A stretch of 64,000 nucleotides of DNA from an uncultured Pelagibacteraceae bacterium. Lineage in GTDB: Bacteria > Pseudomonadota > Alphaproteobacteria > Pelagibacterales > Pelagibacteraceae. A program made the position numbers and the translations under genes. Of this stretch, positions 17,082 to 26,807 are shown piece after piece. The notes below the pieces were generated by a model. The model was not told the DNA's origin. It saw nothing but the letters and a program-made list of their open reading frames with translations, and made no database searches. How positions within the stretch are numbered: position 1 is the stretch's first letter; every line of letters begins with the position of its first letter. The DNA is taken from contig CACAPU010000006.1 of assembly GCA_902534465.1 (NCBI GenBank), positions 1 to 64,000 of the forward strand, written 5' to 3'.

Positions 17082-19019
17082 ATGAACAAGATTTTATCAC
17101 AAGCTATTAGGAAAGCTGTCTCCGATTATACACCAAATGTGAATCATGATCCTAAAGATAAAAGACTGGATTTATTTTCTCTAAACAGTGAAACAGAATT
17201 ATTTCAAAATTCAAAAGGCATAACAATCAAAATTGATAGAAGCAAAGACGACAACTTAACTGACTTTGGTAAAGCTACTCTTAAAGATAGATACTTAGGT
17301 GCAAATGAGTCTTTTCAAGATTTATTTGCAAGAGTTGCAAGTCATTACGCTGATGACAATTTACATGCTCAAAGACTTTATAACTACATTAGTAATTTGT
17401 GGTTTATGCCAGCAACACCAGTTTTATCAAATGGAGGAACAACTAGAGGACTACCGATATCATGTTTTTTGAATGAAGCTAGTGATAGCCTTAATGGTAT
17501 TTTAGATTTGTGGAGTGAGAATGTTTGGCTAGCTGCAAGAGGAGGTGGTATTGGAAGTTATTGGGGTAATCTTAGATCAATAGGTGAAAAAATAGGAAGA
17601 GTTGGAAAAACGTCAGGGATAATTCCATTTATTAAAGTAATGGACTCATTAACAATGGCAATTAGTCAAGGATCATTAAGAAGAGGTTCTGCGGCTTGCT
17701 ATATTCCGATAGATCACCCAGAGATTGAGGAATTTATTGAAATGAGAAGACCAACTGGAGGAGATCCAAACAGAAAATCATTAAACCTACATCACGGTGT
17801 TTTAGTTTCAGATGCATTTATGAGAGCTGTTGAACTAGATGAACAATGGGGACTTAAAAGTCCAAAAGATGGAGCGGTACAAGCGACAGTTTCTGCAAGG
17901 AATTTATGGATAAGATTATTAACAGCAAGAATTGAAACAGGAGAACCATACATTGTTTTCATTGATACTGTTAACAGACAGATTCCTCAACACCACAAAC
18001 TTGCTGGTCTTAATGTTAAAACTTCAAATCTTTGTAGTGAGATTACACTTCCAACAGGAATTGATAAAGATGGAAGAGATAGAACTGCCGTATGCTGTTT
18101 ATCATCTTTAAATGTAGAGAAGTACGATGAGTGGAAAGATGATGAAAACTTTATACAAGATGTCATGAGATTTCTAGATAACGTTATGACTGATTTTATA
18201 GAAAATGCACCTGAACAGTTTAGTGATGCAACATATTCAGCAATGAGAGAACGAAGTGTAGGATTGGGTGTGATGGGACTTCATTCATATTATCAAAAGA
18301 AAATGATCCCAATCGAATCTGTTATGAGCAAAACTTGGAACAAAAAAATCTTTGAGCACATTCATAAAAATGTTGATAAAGCATCTAAAGATTTGGCAGA
18401 GGAAAGAGGACCATGTCCAGATGCAGCTGATTACGGTATTATGGAAAGATTTTCTAATAAAACTGCAATAGCGCCAACTGCATCTATATCCATAATATGT
18501 GGTGGAACTTCACCTGGTGTTGAGCCAATTGCTGCAAATAGTTTCACACATAAAACCCTTTCAGGGTCTTTTAACGTACGTAATAAATATTTAAGAAAAT
18601 TATTAGAAAAACATGGAAAAGATATTGATGAGGTTTGGTCAAGCATTACAACAAACCAAGGGTCGGTGTCACATTTAGATTTTTTAACTCAAGATGAAAA
18701 AGATGTTTTTAAAACAGCTTTTGAATTAGACCAAAGATGGCTTGTAGATTTAAGTGCGGATAGAACGCCTCATATTTCTCAAGCTCAATCTATTAACTTA
18801 TTTTTACCAGCAGACGTACACAAAAGGGACTTACATCAAATCCATTTCCAAGCTTGGAAGAAAGGTTTGAAGAGTCTTTATTACTGCAGGTCTAAATCAA
18901 TACAACGTGCTGAAAATGTTAATGATGCAAATTCAACTGACATTGCAGCAAACGTTTATAAATCAAAAGAAGAAAGTAATAACCAACAAGATTATGAGGA
19001 GTGTTTATCGTGTCAGTAG
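17082..19019 (+). CDS. nrdA: Class I ribonucleoside-diphosphate reductase, alpha subunit, without ATP-cone
   Basis: 645 residues. The catalytic set is present: first redox Cys128 (PISCFLNEASDSL), N316-C318-E320 in SNLCSEI, a Cys pair at 338-339, the radical-transfer tyrosines 600-601 in SLYYCRS, and the C-terminal shuttle cysteines 641 and 644 in ECLSCQ. The protein makes dNDPs from NDPs with the NrdB radical subunit. It is about 100 residues shorter than E. coli NrdA; the N-terminus goes almost straight to the catalytic barrel, so the ATP-cone that senses dATP is missing. The nrdB start lies inside its 3' end. Confidence 0.93.
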   Translation: MNKILSQAIRKAVSDYTPNVNHDPKDKRLDLFSLNSETELFQNSKGITIKIDRSKDDNLTDFGKATLKDRYLGANESFQDLFARVASHYADDNLHAQRLYNYISNLWFMPATPVLSNGGTTRGLPISCFLNEASDSLNGILDLWSENVWLAARGGGIGSYWGNLRSIGEKIGRVGKTSGIIPFIKVMDSLTMAISQGSLRRGSAACYIPIDHPEIEEFIEMRRPTGGDPNRKSLNLHHGVLVSDAFMRAVELDEQWGLKSPKDGAVQATVSARNLWIRLLTARIETGEPYIVFIDTVNRQIPQHHKLAGLNVKTSNLCSEITLPTGIDKDGRDRTAVCCLSSLNVEKYDEWKDDENFIQDVMRFLDNVMTDFIENAPEQFSDATYSAMRERSVGLGVMGLHSYYQKKMIPIESVMSKTWNKKIFEHIHKNVDKASKDLAEERGPCPDAADYGIMERFSNKTAIAPTASISIICGGTSPGVEPIAANSFTHKTLSGSFNVRNKYLRKLLEKHGKDIDEVWSSITTNQGSVSHLDFLTQDEKDVFKTAFELDQRWLVDLSADRTPHISQAQSINLFLPADVHKRDLHQIHFQAWKKGLKSLYYCRSKSIQRAENVNDANSTDIAANVYKSKEESNNQQDYEECLSCQ

Positions 19020-20017
19020 CAGAAAAAATAAATAAAGAAATAATTCAACCTAAAAAGATGGGTTTATTAGTTGAGAACCCAGTTTACAAACCATTTAGAT
19101 ACCCATGGTGTTATGATGCTTGGTTAACTCAACAGAGAATTCATTGGTTGCCTGAAGAAGTTCCATTAGGAGATGATGTAAGAGATTGGCAAAAAAACTT
19201 ATCACAACCAGAGAAAAATTTACTAACTCAAATTTTTAGATTTTTTACTCAAGCTGATGTTGAAGTTAACAATTGTTACTTAAGACACTACACAACAGTA
19301 TTTAAACCAACTGAAGTACTAATGATGATGACTGCGTTTGCATCTATGGAAACAGTTCACGTTGCAGCTTACTCACATCTTTTAGATACTATTGGAATGC
19401 CAGAGTCTGAATATTCAGCTTTCATGAAGTATAAAGAAATGAAAGATAAATATGATTACATGCAAGGCTTCAACGTAAACTCAAAAGAAGATATTGCAAA
19501 AACAGTTGCAGTATTTAGTGCATTCACAGAGGGTCTGCAATTATTTGCAAGCTTTGCAATCTTACTTAACTTTCCGAGACATAATAAGATGAAGGGCATG
19601 GGCCAAATTGTTACTTGGTCAGTAAGAGATGAAACACTTCACTGTAATTCAATGATTAGAATCTTTAAGGAGTTTATTAAAGAAAATCCTGAAATATGGA
19701 CACCAAAACTTAAAAAAGAACTTTATGAAGCATGCAGAACTATTGTTGAGCATGAAGATTCTTTTATTGATTTAGCTTTTGAAATGGGACCTATGGAAGG
19801 TTTAACAGCAAAAGAAGTTAAAGATTACATAAGGTTTATAGCCAATAGAAGATTAGATCAGCTAGGTTTAGAACCTATTTATGATGTTCAAAAAAATCCA
19901 CTAACTTGGCTTGATACTATGTTGAACGCTGTGGAGCATATGAACTTCTTTGAAGGTAGAGCTACTGAATATTCTAAAGCATCTACTAGAGGATCATGGA
20001 CAGAAGCTTTTTCTTAA
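19010..20017 (+). CDS. nrdB: Class I ribonucleoside-diphosphate reductase, beta (radical) subunit
   Basis: The start is set at GTG 19010 rather than GTG 19001, because TGAGGAG at 18995-19001 is a Shine-Dalgarno spaced 8 bp from 19010. 335 residues. Metal ligands and the radical tyrosine are in E. coli spacing: D83 (QADVEVN), E114 and H117 with Tyr121 in METVHVAAY, then the second E/ExxH pair in FTEGLQLF and RDETLH. Tyr121 implies a tyrosyl-radical type (Ia or Ib-like chemistry), not the Phe-bearing Ic. It overlaps nrdA by 10 bp. No ATP-cone is found in this subunit either. Confidence 0.93.
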   Translation: MSVAEKINKEIIQPKKMGLLVENPVYKPFRYPWCYDAWLTQQRIHWLPEEVPLGDDVRDWQKNLSQPEKNLLTQIFRFFTQADVEVNNCYLRHYTTVFKPTEVLMMMTAFASMETVHVAAYSHLLDTIGMPESEYSAFMKYKEMKDKYDYMQGFNVNSKEDIAKTVAVFSAFTEGLQLFASFAILLNFPRHNKMKGMGQIVTWSVRDETLHCNSMIRIFKEFIKENPEIWTPKLKKELYEACRTIVEHEDSFIDLAFEMGPMEGLTAKEVKDYIRFIANRRLDQLGLEPIYDVQKNPLTWLDTMLNAVEHMNFFEGRATEYSKASTRGSWTEAFS

Positions 20018-20019
20018 AA

Positions 20020-21144
20020 TTATCTTTGATTTAATTGTAGAACCCTACGGTGTTTACTGCCCTTGTAACTAGCTAACGGTCTAATTAATTTGTTAGCAGC
20101 ATGTTGTTCTATAATATGTGCTGACCAACCAGTAATTCTTGAAATTACAAAAATTGGTGTAAAGAAATCAGTGTCAAAACCCATTAAATGATAAGTCGGT
20201 CCAGTAGGATAATCCACGTTTGGATGAATATTTTTTCTATCAATCATTACTTTTTCAACAATGTCATAAATCTTTTCAAACTTTTTATCTTTTTTTATTT
20301 TTGCTACTTTTCCAAAATATTCTCTCATTGTAGGAACTCTTGAATCTCCACTTTTATAAACTCTATGTCCAAATCCCATAACAACATCTTTATTATCTAA
20401 AGCTTTATTTATCCATTTAAGTGCGTTTTCTGGTTTTTTTATTTTATTCATCATATGCATAACTTCTTCGTTAGCACCACCATGAAGAGGACCTTTTAAA
20501 CTTGCTATTGCACCAGTAATTGCACCGTGAATATCAGATAAACTACTTGTTATTGTTCTTGCTGTAAAAGTTGAAACATTAAAACTGTGTTCTGCATATA
20601 AAATTAGAGATACATCAAACGCTTTTACAATGTCTCTATTTGGAACCTTTCCAAAACACATATGAAAAAAATTTTCTGAAAAAGATAGGTTTTTTTTGGG
20701 TGGAATAATTTTTTTTCCTTTTCTTGCTCTGTAAAATGCAGCTAGAGCAACTGGCATTTTTGCAAAAATTCTCATAACTTTTCGCATATTGGCTTTAGGG
20801 GAATTATCTTTGGTTTCTTTGTCTTCAAGTCCCATAATACTAACTGCTGTTCTAGCAACATCCATAGGGTGAGCTTTTTTAGGAAATTTTTTGATATCAT
20901 CTAATAATGTTTTAGATAGCTTTCTCTCTTTTCTTTCTTCTTTTTCAAATTTCTTTAATTGTTTTTTGGTTGGTAATTCACCATTGAGGATTAGATAAGC
21001 GACCTCCTCAAATTTACATTTAGCACATAAATCTTGAGCGGCATATCCTCTATAAGTCAAAGAATTAATTTCTGGCATTACTTTGGAAACTTCTGTTTCG
21101 TCAACAACTATACCTAATAACCCTTTTTTGATATCATCACTCAT
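20020..21144 (-). CDS. prpC: 2-methylcitrate synthase (citrate synthase family)
   Basis: 374 residues. Citrate-synthase catalytic residues are seen as His in PLHGGANEEV, His in MGFGHRVYK and Asp in PNVDYPTG. The length is that of the short type II 2-methylcitrate/citrate synthase group. Position after prpD and prpB in the same operon favours PrpC: condensation of propionyl-CoA with oxaloacetate in the methylcitrate cycle. Its ATG overlaps the prpB stop by one base. A secondary citrate synthase activity is common in the family. Confidence 0.9.
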   Translation of the reverse strand: MSDDIKKGLLGIVVDETEVSKVMPEINSLTYRGYAAQDLCAKCKFEEVAYLILNGELPTKKQLKKFEKEERKERKLSKTLLDDIKKFPKKAHPMDVARTAVSIMGLEDKETKDNSPKANMRKVMRIFAKMPVALAAFYRARKGKKIIPPKKNLSFSENFFHMCFGKVPNRDIVKAFDVSLILYAEHSFNVSTFTARTITSSLSDIHGAITGAIASLKGPLHGGANEEVMHMMNKIKKPENALKWINKALDNKDVVMGFGHRVYKSGDSRVPTMREYFGKVAKIKKDKKFEKIYDIVEKVMIDRKNIHPNVDYPTGPTYHLMGFDTDFFTPIFVISRITGWSAHIIEQHAANKLIRPLASYKGSKHRRVLQLNQR

Positions 21145-22040
21145 TATTCATGTCCGTCTGTATTAAAATTATAAATCTTTTCGTCTAACGCATTATATTT
21201 TTCGTATTCTACCAAATCATATAATCTTTTCCGCGTTTGCATTTTATCAATAATATTGTTTTGGTGTCCATCAGCAAAAATGGCACGCAAACCATCTTCA
21301 ACATTTTTCATTGCTAGTCTTTGAGTAGAAACAGGATAAATAACTATGTTATATCCTAAGTCCTCTAGCTGCTTATAATTTAGTAATTTTGATTTTCCAA
21401 ACTCAGTCATGTTCGCTAAAAGATAACAATTAAGTGATTTTCTAACGAATTCAAATTCTTTTTCATCTTCTAGAGCTTCTGGAAATATTACTTCGGCACC
21501 TGCATCAATATAAGCCTTACATCTATCAATCATACTATCTATTCCTTCAACACTTTTTGCATCAGATCTTGCTATAATCTTAAAATTTTTGTCTTTTCTT
21601 GCAGACACACATTCTTTTATCTTTTCAACCATTTTCTCTTTTGAGATAAGTTCTTTGTTATCTAAATGGCCACATCTTTTTTGCTCAATCTGATCTTCTA
21701 AATGAACGGCAGCAACTCCAAATTCCTCAAATGTCTCAATTGTTTCTTTGCATGACTTAAATCCAGTATCAATATCAACAATTGTTGGAAGATTTGTTAC
21801 TCTAGAAATTAAGTATGATCTTGTGCTAACATCTTGAAGAGTTGTTAATCCAATATCTGGAAATCCTAAATCATTTGCCATTACACCGCCAGACACATAA
21901 ACCGCATCATAACCGATTTCTTCTATCAATTTAGCTGTTAAAGGATTGTAGGCACCAGGCACTCTTAGAATTTTATTAGATTTAAGTTTAGCATCTAAAT
22001 CAATTCTTTTTTGTGTTAAATCTTTTTCAACAAAATGCAT
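21144..22040 (-). CDS. prpB: 2-methylisocitrate lyase
   Basis: 298 residues of the isocitrate lyase/PEP mutase superfamily. Catalytic motif KRCGH with the essential Cys, the Asp-rich metal loop VDIDTGF, VHLEDQ and ARSDAKSVEG are in family order. It cleaves 2-methylisocitrate to pyruvate and succinate. It starts directly next to the prpD stop and overlaps prpC by one base, so the three enzymes are translated together. Confidence 0.9.
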   Translation of the reverse strand: MHFVEKDLTQKRIDLDAKLKSNKILRVPGAYNPLTAKLIEEIGYDAVYVSGGVMANDLGFPDIGLTTLQDVSTRSYLISRVTNLPTIVDIDTGFKSCKETIETFEEFGVAAVHLEDQIEQKRCGHLDNKELISKEKMVEKIKECVSARKDKNFKIIARSDAKSVEGIDSMIDRCKAYIDAGAEVIFPEALEDEKEFEFVRKSLNCYLLANMTEFGKSKLLNYKQLEDLGYNIVIYPVSTQRLAMKNVEDGLRAIFADGHQNNIIDKMQTRKRLYDLVEYEKYNALDEKIYNFNTDGHE

Positions 22041-23543
22041 TTAAAAAATACCTTTTTTATTATTTTTCTTTAAATATTTCCTGTTCACCTCGATATTTAA
22101 TTTATCGAGGCTCCCTTTTTTTAATTTTTTTAAATTTTGCACAGTTTTTAAAAATCTATCACTTTCTTTTTTAGATAATATTTTATCAGTTAAAGTCAAA
22201 AATTTCTTAATATAATCTTTTCTTTCAAAAGGTCTTGCTCCATATGGATGTGCATCAGCTCTCTCAAGCTCCTCAGATATTTTTTTTCCATTATTTAAAG
22301 TAACTACAACTTTTGCCCCAAATGATTTTTTTTTTGGATTTGGATGATGATATTTTTTAGTCCACTTTTTATCTTCATGAGTTGTTATTGATTTCCATAT
22401 TTTAATTGTACTTTTTTTGTTCGCTCTAGCCTTAGTATAAGACTTTACATGATGCCAATCTGCATCTTCTAAGGCAACAGCAAAAATGTACATTATAGAG
22501 TGATCTAAAGTTTCTCTTGATGCATTCGGATCCATTTTTTGAGGATCATTAGCACCTGTTCCAATTACAAAATGTGTGTGGTGGCTAGTATAAATATCTA
22601 TTTTTTTAATGTTTTTTAAATCTAAAATTTTTTTATTTAATTTTTTACCAATATCTATCAATGCCTGTGCTTGATATTCTGCTGAGTATTCTTTTGTATA
22701 TGTTTCTAAAATAGCTTTTTTTGGCTCATTCTTTTTAGGTAATGTAACATTATATTTTGCATTCTTTCCATCTAGTATTCTAGCAATAACACTATCTTCT
22801 CCTTCATAAATAGGACTAGGAGCGCCTTCACCTCTCATAGCTCTATCAACTGCTTCAATTGCTAACTTACCAGCGTGAGCTGGAGCATATGCTTTCCAAC
22901 TTGAAATTTCACCTTTTCTAGATTGACGAGTTGAAATACTAACATGAAGAGCTTGTTGCACAGCTTGATAAATAGTTTCAGTATTTAATTTTAACATTGA
23001 ACCAATTCCTGCTGCAACACTAGGTCCTAAGTGAGCAATATGGTCAACTTTATGTTTGTGTAAGCAAATTCCTTTAACCAAATTGACTTGCACCTCGTAA
23101 GCTGTAATTATACCTCTCAAGAGATCTATTCCACTTCTTTTAAGTTTTTGCCCAACAGCCAAAATTGGAGGAATGTTATCACCTGGGTGACTATAATCTG
23201 CTGCCAAAAAAGTATCATGAAAGTCTAATTCTCTAACTGCTGTTCCATTTGCCCAAGCAGCCCATTCAGGATCAAATTTGGCTTTAGAGTTAATTCCAAA
23301 TACAGTGGATCCTGATTTTCTAATATGACCTTTAGCCATTTCTCTTGCTGATATAACTGGTTTTCTGTTTAAGGATGCTATCGCTACAGAAGCATTATCA
23401 ATTATTCTGTTGATAACCATTTCCACTGAGTCGTTATTTAATTTTGCATTATCACTAGCAATCATCGCTATTTTCCATGCAAGCTGTTTCTTCTTTGGAA
23501 GTTTGATTTTTGACGGGTATACTTTAATAGTGTTTAACAACAA
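22041..23543 (-). CDS. prpD: 2-methylcitrate dehydratase
   Basis: 500 residues of the MmgE/PrpD family (Fe-S-independent). Characteristic blocks include [15 protein letters not shown] near the N-terminus, [35 protein letters not shown] and [11 protein letters not shown]. The start is the rare TTG at 23543, because the family N-terminus (KKQLAWKIA) must be included and no ATG lies upstream. The start codon is inside an inverted repeat (23539-23569), which could regulate translation. It is the first gene of prpDBC and follows the HAD phosphatase gene by 53 bp. No prpR or prpE is in this window. Confidence 0.88.
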   Translation of the reverse strand: MLLNTIKVYPSKIKLPKKKQLAWKIAMIASDNAKLNNDSVEMVINRIIDNASVAIASLNRKPVISAREMAKGHIRKSGSTVFGINSKAKFDPEWAAWANGTAVRELDFHDTFLAADYSHPGDNIPPILAVGQKLKRSGIDLLRGIITAYEVQVNLVKGICLHKHKVDHIAHLGPSVAAGIGSMLKLNTETIYQAVQQALHVSISTRQSRKGEISSWKAYAPAHAGKLAIEAVDRAMRGEGAPSPIYEGEDSVIARILDGKNAKYNVTLPKKNEPKKAILETYTKEYSAEYQAQALIDIGKKLNKKILDLKNIKKIDIYTSHHTHFVIGTGANDPQKMDPNASRETLDHSIMYIFAVALEDADWHHVKSYTKARANKKSTIKIWKSITTHEDKKWTKKYHHPNPKKKSFGAKVVVTLNNGKKISEELERADAHPYGARPFERKDYIKKFLTLTDKILSKKESDRFLKTVQNLKKLKKGSLDKLNIEVNRKYLKKNNKKGIF

Positions 23544-23569
23544 AATAATTCCTAGGTTGTTATTTTGTT
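23539..23569 (-). promoter_or_regulatory. Stem-loop covering the prpD TTG start
   Basis: A perfect 10-bp inverted repeat, AACAAAATAA at 23539-23548 and its complement at 23560-23569, around an 11-nt loop. In the minus-strand transcript the stem's 3' arm contains the prpD start codon. It may terminate the upstream phosphatase transcript or sequester the prpD initiation site. The stem is AU-rich, so it is not very stable. Confidence 0.4.
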
Positions 23570-23596
23570 TTAATAGTTAAATTAAATTAATCAATA

Positions 23597-24262
23597 TTAA
23601 AGATATTCAGTTATAATTTTTTCAATTCCAACAAAGTCTTTAATTAGGTGATTATGATAAATCTCACTTGAATGCTTTTCTGTATACCCGTATTTGAGTA
23701 AAATTATTGGGATTTCAGCAGCTTTAGCCGCATTTGCATCTGTTTCGCTATCTCCGATCATTATTGATTTATTTATTTCACCATCTAAAATTTCGATAGT
23801 TGTGGTTAAGTGCCTGGGGTCTGGCTTACAATATTCAAAAGTATTATATCCTGCAACATACTCAAAATAGTCATAAATTCCAATTTTCTTTAAAAGATCA
23901 ACTGCTAAATGTTCAGTCTTGTTAGTGCAAACGGCCATCGAAATATTTTCTTTTCTGCACCAATTTAGAAATTCTTTAACACCATTAATTAATTTACTCT
24001 CATGTAAAATATTGTCTCCATAGTAAGATAAAAACTCATTTGTCATTTCATTTTGAATTTTTTCATCAAACCATTTCCACTGTCCATTGGCTTTTGCCAT
24101 CATTGCTTTGGCGCCTTTGCCGACGGCATTTTTTAATTCGCCTAATTTTTTGGTTGGATAACCAAATTTTTTCATGACATGATTATGGGCTCTTATTAAA
24201 TCTGGCGCTGTATCAACTAAAGTGCCATCAAGATCAAAAAGAACAGTAAATTTTTGTGTCAT
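23597..24262 (-). CDS. HAD-family phosphatase, phosphoglycolate phosphatase type
   Basis: 221 residues with all HAD motifs: nucleophile DLDGTLVDTAPDL near the N-terminus, AVCTNKTEHLA (motif II Thr/Asn), the Lys in YCKPDPRH and GDSETDANAAKAA (motif IV). The helical cap subdomain fits the Gph/PGPase group of the HAD superfamily. The likely reaction is dephosphorylation of 2-phosphoglycolate or a similar small phosphate ester. It lies upstream of prpDBC on the same strand and is divergent from the GlmU-like gene by 68 bp. Confidence 0.82.
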   Translation of the reverse strand: MTQKFTVLFDLDGTLVDTAPDLIRAHNHVMKKFGYPTKKLGELKNAVGKGAKAMMAKANGQWKWFDEKIQNEMTNEFLSYYGDNILHESKLINGVKEFLNWCRKENISMAVCTNKTEHLAVDLLKKIGIYDYFEYVAGYNTFEYCKPDPRHLTTTIEILDGEINKSIMIGDSETDANAAKAAEIPIILLKYGYTEKHSSEIYHNHLIKDFVGIEKIITEYL

Positions 24263-24330
24263 TTAAAAGTATTATTAAGAAATATATTGTGAATTAATTA
24301 AACTAATACCCAAATATATAAAAATATCAA

Positions 24331-24951
24331 ATGAAACAAAAAAAATTTCAAAACGAACAAGCGAAACTTAGAAATAAATTTATAAAAAATGGTGTAAAAA
24401 TGATTGCTCCTGAAACTGTATTTTTTTCTAAAAATACTAAAATTGGCAAAAATGTAACTATTGATCCATATGTTGTTATTTCAGATAATGTTTCATTAGG
24501 TAATAATGTAAGAATTTTATCTTTCTCTCATTTAGAGGGAGTAAAAATAGAAAGCAATGTAAATGTTGGTCCCTACGCAAGGTTAAGACCAGGCACAATA
24601 CTAAAGTCTGGATCAAAAGTTGGAAATTTTGTTGAAGTTAAAAAAAGTATAATAGGTAAAAATTCTAAATTAAGTCATCTTTCTTATGTCGGAGACTCAA
24701 AATTAGGGAAAAAAGTGAATATTGGAGCAGGCACAATTACATGTAATTACGATGGTGATAAAAAAAAGAAAACTATTATTGATGATGATGTTTTTGTTGG
24801 ATCTAATACATCTTTGGTTGCTCCTGTTAAGTTAGAAAAAAAAAGTGTAATTGGGGCAGGATCTGTTATTACAAAAAAAGTTTCTAAAGGTTCATTGGCA
24901 TTAACAAGATCTGATCAAATTGAAGTTAAAAAATATAAAAGAAAAAAATAA
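24331..24951 (+). CDS. Stand-alone GlmU C-terminal half: glucosamine-1-phosphate N-acetyltransferase
   Basis: 206 residues that align with only the second half of bifunctional GlmU: a short helical linker ([17 protein letters not shown]), then a left-handed beta-helix with [34 protein letters not shown], catalytic His116 in SHLSYVGD, and the signature [13 protein letters not shown]. The N-terminal uridylyltransferase domain is missing, and no GlmU-like remnant lies upstream, so this is a genuine short gene. It makes GlcNAc-1-P from GlcN-1-P and acetyl-CoA. The glmS start codon follows its stop directly, so the pair works in UDP-GlcNAc synthesis. Confidence 0.85.
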   Translation: MKQKKFQNEQAKLRNKFIKNGVKMIAPETVFFSKNTKIGKNVTIDPYVVISDNVSLGNNVRILSFSHLEGVKIESNVNVGPYARLRPGTILKSGSKVGNFVEVKKSIIGKNSKLSHLSYVGDSKLGKKVNIGAGTITCNYDGDKKKKTIIDDDVFVGSNTSLVAPVKLEKKSVIGAGSVITKKVSKGSLALTRSDQIEVKKYKRKK

Positions 24952-26772
24952 ATGTGCGGTATAGTTGGAATAATCAGCTCAAAAGAAGTATCTGGTAGAA
25001 TTATAAATTCTTTAAAAAAACTTGAATATAGAGGTTATGATTCAGCTGGCATCGCAACATTGGTAAATGGAAATATAAATGAGGTTAAATGTGAGGGTAG
25101 AGTAGATGTTTTGGAAAGAGATATTAATAAATTTAATTTAAAAGGTGAAATTGGCATAGGACATGTCAGGTGGGCAACACATGGCAAACCTAGCAAGATT
25201 AATGCTCATCCTCATTCATCTGAGAAAGTTTCAGTCGTACATAATGGGATTATAGAAAATTCAACAATTTTAAAAAAGTTTTTAGAGAAAAAAGGTTATC
25301 AATTTAAATCTCAAACAGATACTGAAGTAATAGCTCATTTAGTAACGGATTATTTAAAAAAGAATTCATTAAAAGAAACAATAATTAAAGTACTGAAAAA
25401 ACTTCACGGAAGTTTTGCACTTGGAATTATATTTAAAGGACAAAATGATTTAATGATAGGAGCAAGAAGAGGGTCTCCTTTGGCAGTCGGTTATGGGCCC
25501 AATGAAAATTATCTTGGCTCAGACTCTTATGCCTTAAAGTCTATGACTAATAAAATTTCTTACCTAGATGATGGAGAATTTTGTTTTGTAAAAAAGGATC
25601 AAATAGAATTTTTTGATAGTGAAGGGACAAAAGTAAATAAAAAAGTAATGAATTTGTCTAAGGATGAACTTAACTACGATAAAGGTGATTACAAATATTT
25701 TATGGAGAAAGAAATAGACGAGCAGCCTTCTACCATAAATAATTGTATAAATGAGTATGTTGATAAGTTTAATAATCAAATCAATATATACAATTTTCCT
25801 TGGAAAATAAGCTCGATTAAATCTGTGATGTTAATTGGCTGTGGTACGGCCTTCCATTCTTGTTTAATTACAAAATATTGGATGGAACAATATACAAATT
25901 TAGATGTAAATGTTGATATAGCTTCTGAATTTAGATATCGGAAAGTTAAATTTAAAAAAGATTGTCTATATATTTTTGTTTCCCAGTCAGGAGAGACTGC
26001 TGATACTTACGCAGCACTAGATTTGTGTAAAAAAAATAAAATGAAAACTTGCGCAGTGGTTAATGTTATAGAAAGTTCAATTGCAAGAGACGCTGATTTA
26101 GTTTTACCTATCTATTGTGGACAAGAAATTGGAGTAGCTTCAACTAAAGCATTTATGGGTCAAATGCTAGTTTTATATATTTTATCCACAAAAATCTCTT
26201 TCGATCAAAAATGTATTAGTAAAAAAGAATATAAATTAAAGGTTAAAAATTTATTGAGTCTATCTAATTCAGCTAAAAAAACTCTTAAACAAGATCAAAA
26301 AATATTAAATATTGGAAAAATTTTTGCTGAAGCAAAAGGTTCAATGTTTTTAGGAAGAGGATACTCGTTTCCAATTGCTTTAGAAGGTGCACTTAAGCTT
26401 AAGGAATTAGCTTATGTTCATGCAGAAGGATATCCAGCAGGTGAGATGAAACATGGGCCATTAGCATTAATTGAAGAAGGTATGCCCGTAGTTGTTTTGG
26501 CTCCAAGAGACGAACATTATAAAAAAACTATTTCTAACATGCAGGAGGTAATAGCCAGAGGGGCAAAAGTTTTATTGATTACAAACAAAAATAAGGATGA
26601 AGTTATTTCAGAGAATATTTGGGAAAAGATCGAAGTTGATCAACTAGATGATGAATTAATTCCTTTTTTACTTACAATACCTTTACAAAAACTTGCTTTT
26701 TATTCAGCATTGGAAAAAGGATATGACATCGATAAGCCAAGAAATTTAGCAAAATCTGTCACTGTTGAATAA
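24952..26772 (+). CDS. glmS: Glutamine--fructose-6-phosphate aminotransferase (isomerizing)
   Basis: 606 residues. The start MCGIVGIIS supplies the N-terminal nucleophile Cys1 of the glutaminase domain, followed by EYRGYDSAGIA and GHVRWATHG. The C-terminal half carries two SIS sugar-isomerase domains (LIGCGTAFHSC, VSQSGETADTYAAL) and ends DKPRNLAKSVTVE, the invariant C-terminus. It makes glucosamine-6-P from fructose-6-P and Gln, feeding the adjacent acetyltransferase. Its ATG is immediately after the previous stop. Confidence 0.96.
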   Translation: MCGIVGIISSKEVSGRIINSLKKLEYRGYDSAGIATLVNGNINEVKCEGRVDVLERDINKFNLKGEIGIGHVRWATHGKPSKINAHPHSSEKVSVVHNGIIENSTILKKFLEKKGYQFKSQTDTEVIAHLVTDYLKKNSLKETIIKVLKKLHGSFALGIIFKGQNDLMIGARRGSPLAVGYGPNENYLGSDSYALKSMTNKISYLDDGEFCFVKKDQIEFFDSEGTKVNKKVMNLSKDELNYDKGDYKYFMEKEIDEQPSTINNCINEYVDKFNNQINIYNFPWKISSIKSVMLIGCGTAFHSCLITKYWMEQYTNLDVNVDIASEFRYRKVKFKKDCLYIFVSQSGETADTYAALDLCKKNKMKTCAVVNVIESSIARDADLVLPIYCGQEIGVASTKAFMGQMLVLYILSTKISFDQKCISKKEYKLKVKNLLSLSNSAKKTLKQDQKILNIGKIFAEAKGSMFLGRGYSFPIALEGALKLKELAYVHAEGYPAGEMKHGPLALIEEGMPVVVLAPRDEHYKKTISNMQEVIARGAKVLLITNKNKDEVISENIWEKIEVDQLDDELIPFLLTIPLQKLAFYSALEKGYDIDKPRNLAKSVTVE

Positions 26773-26807
26773 TATTAAAACTCTGTTAGAACACTCATAG
26801 GTTGAAT

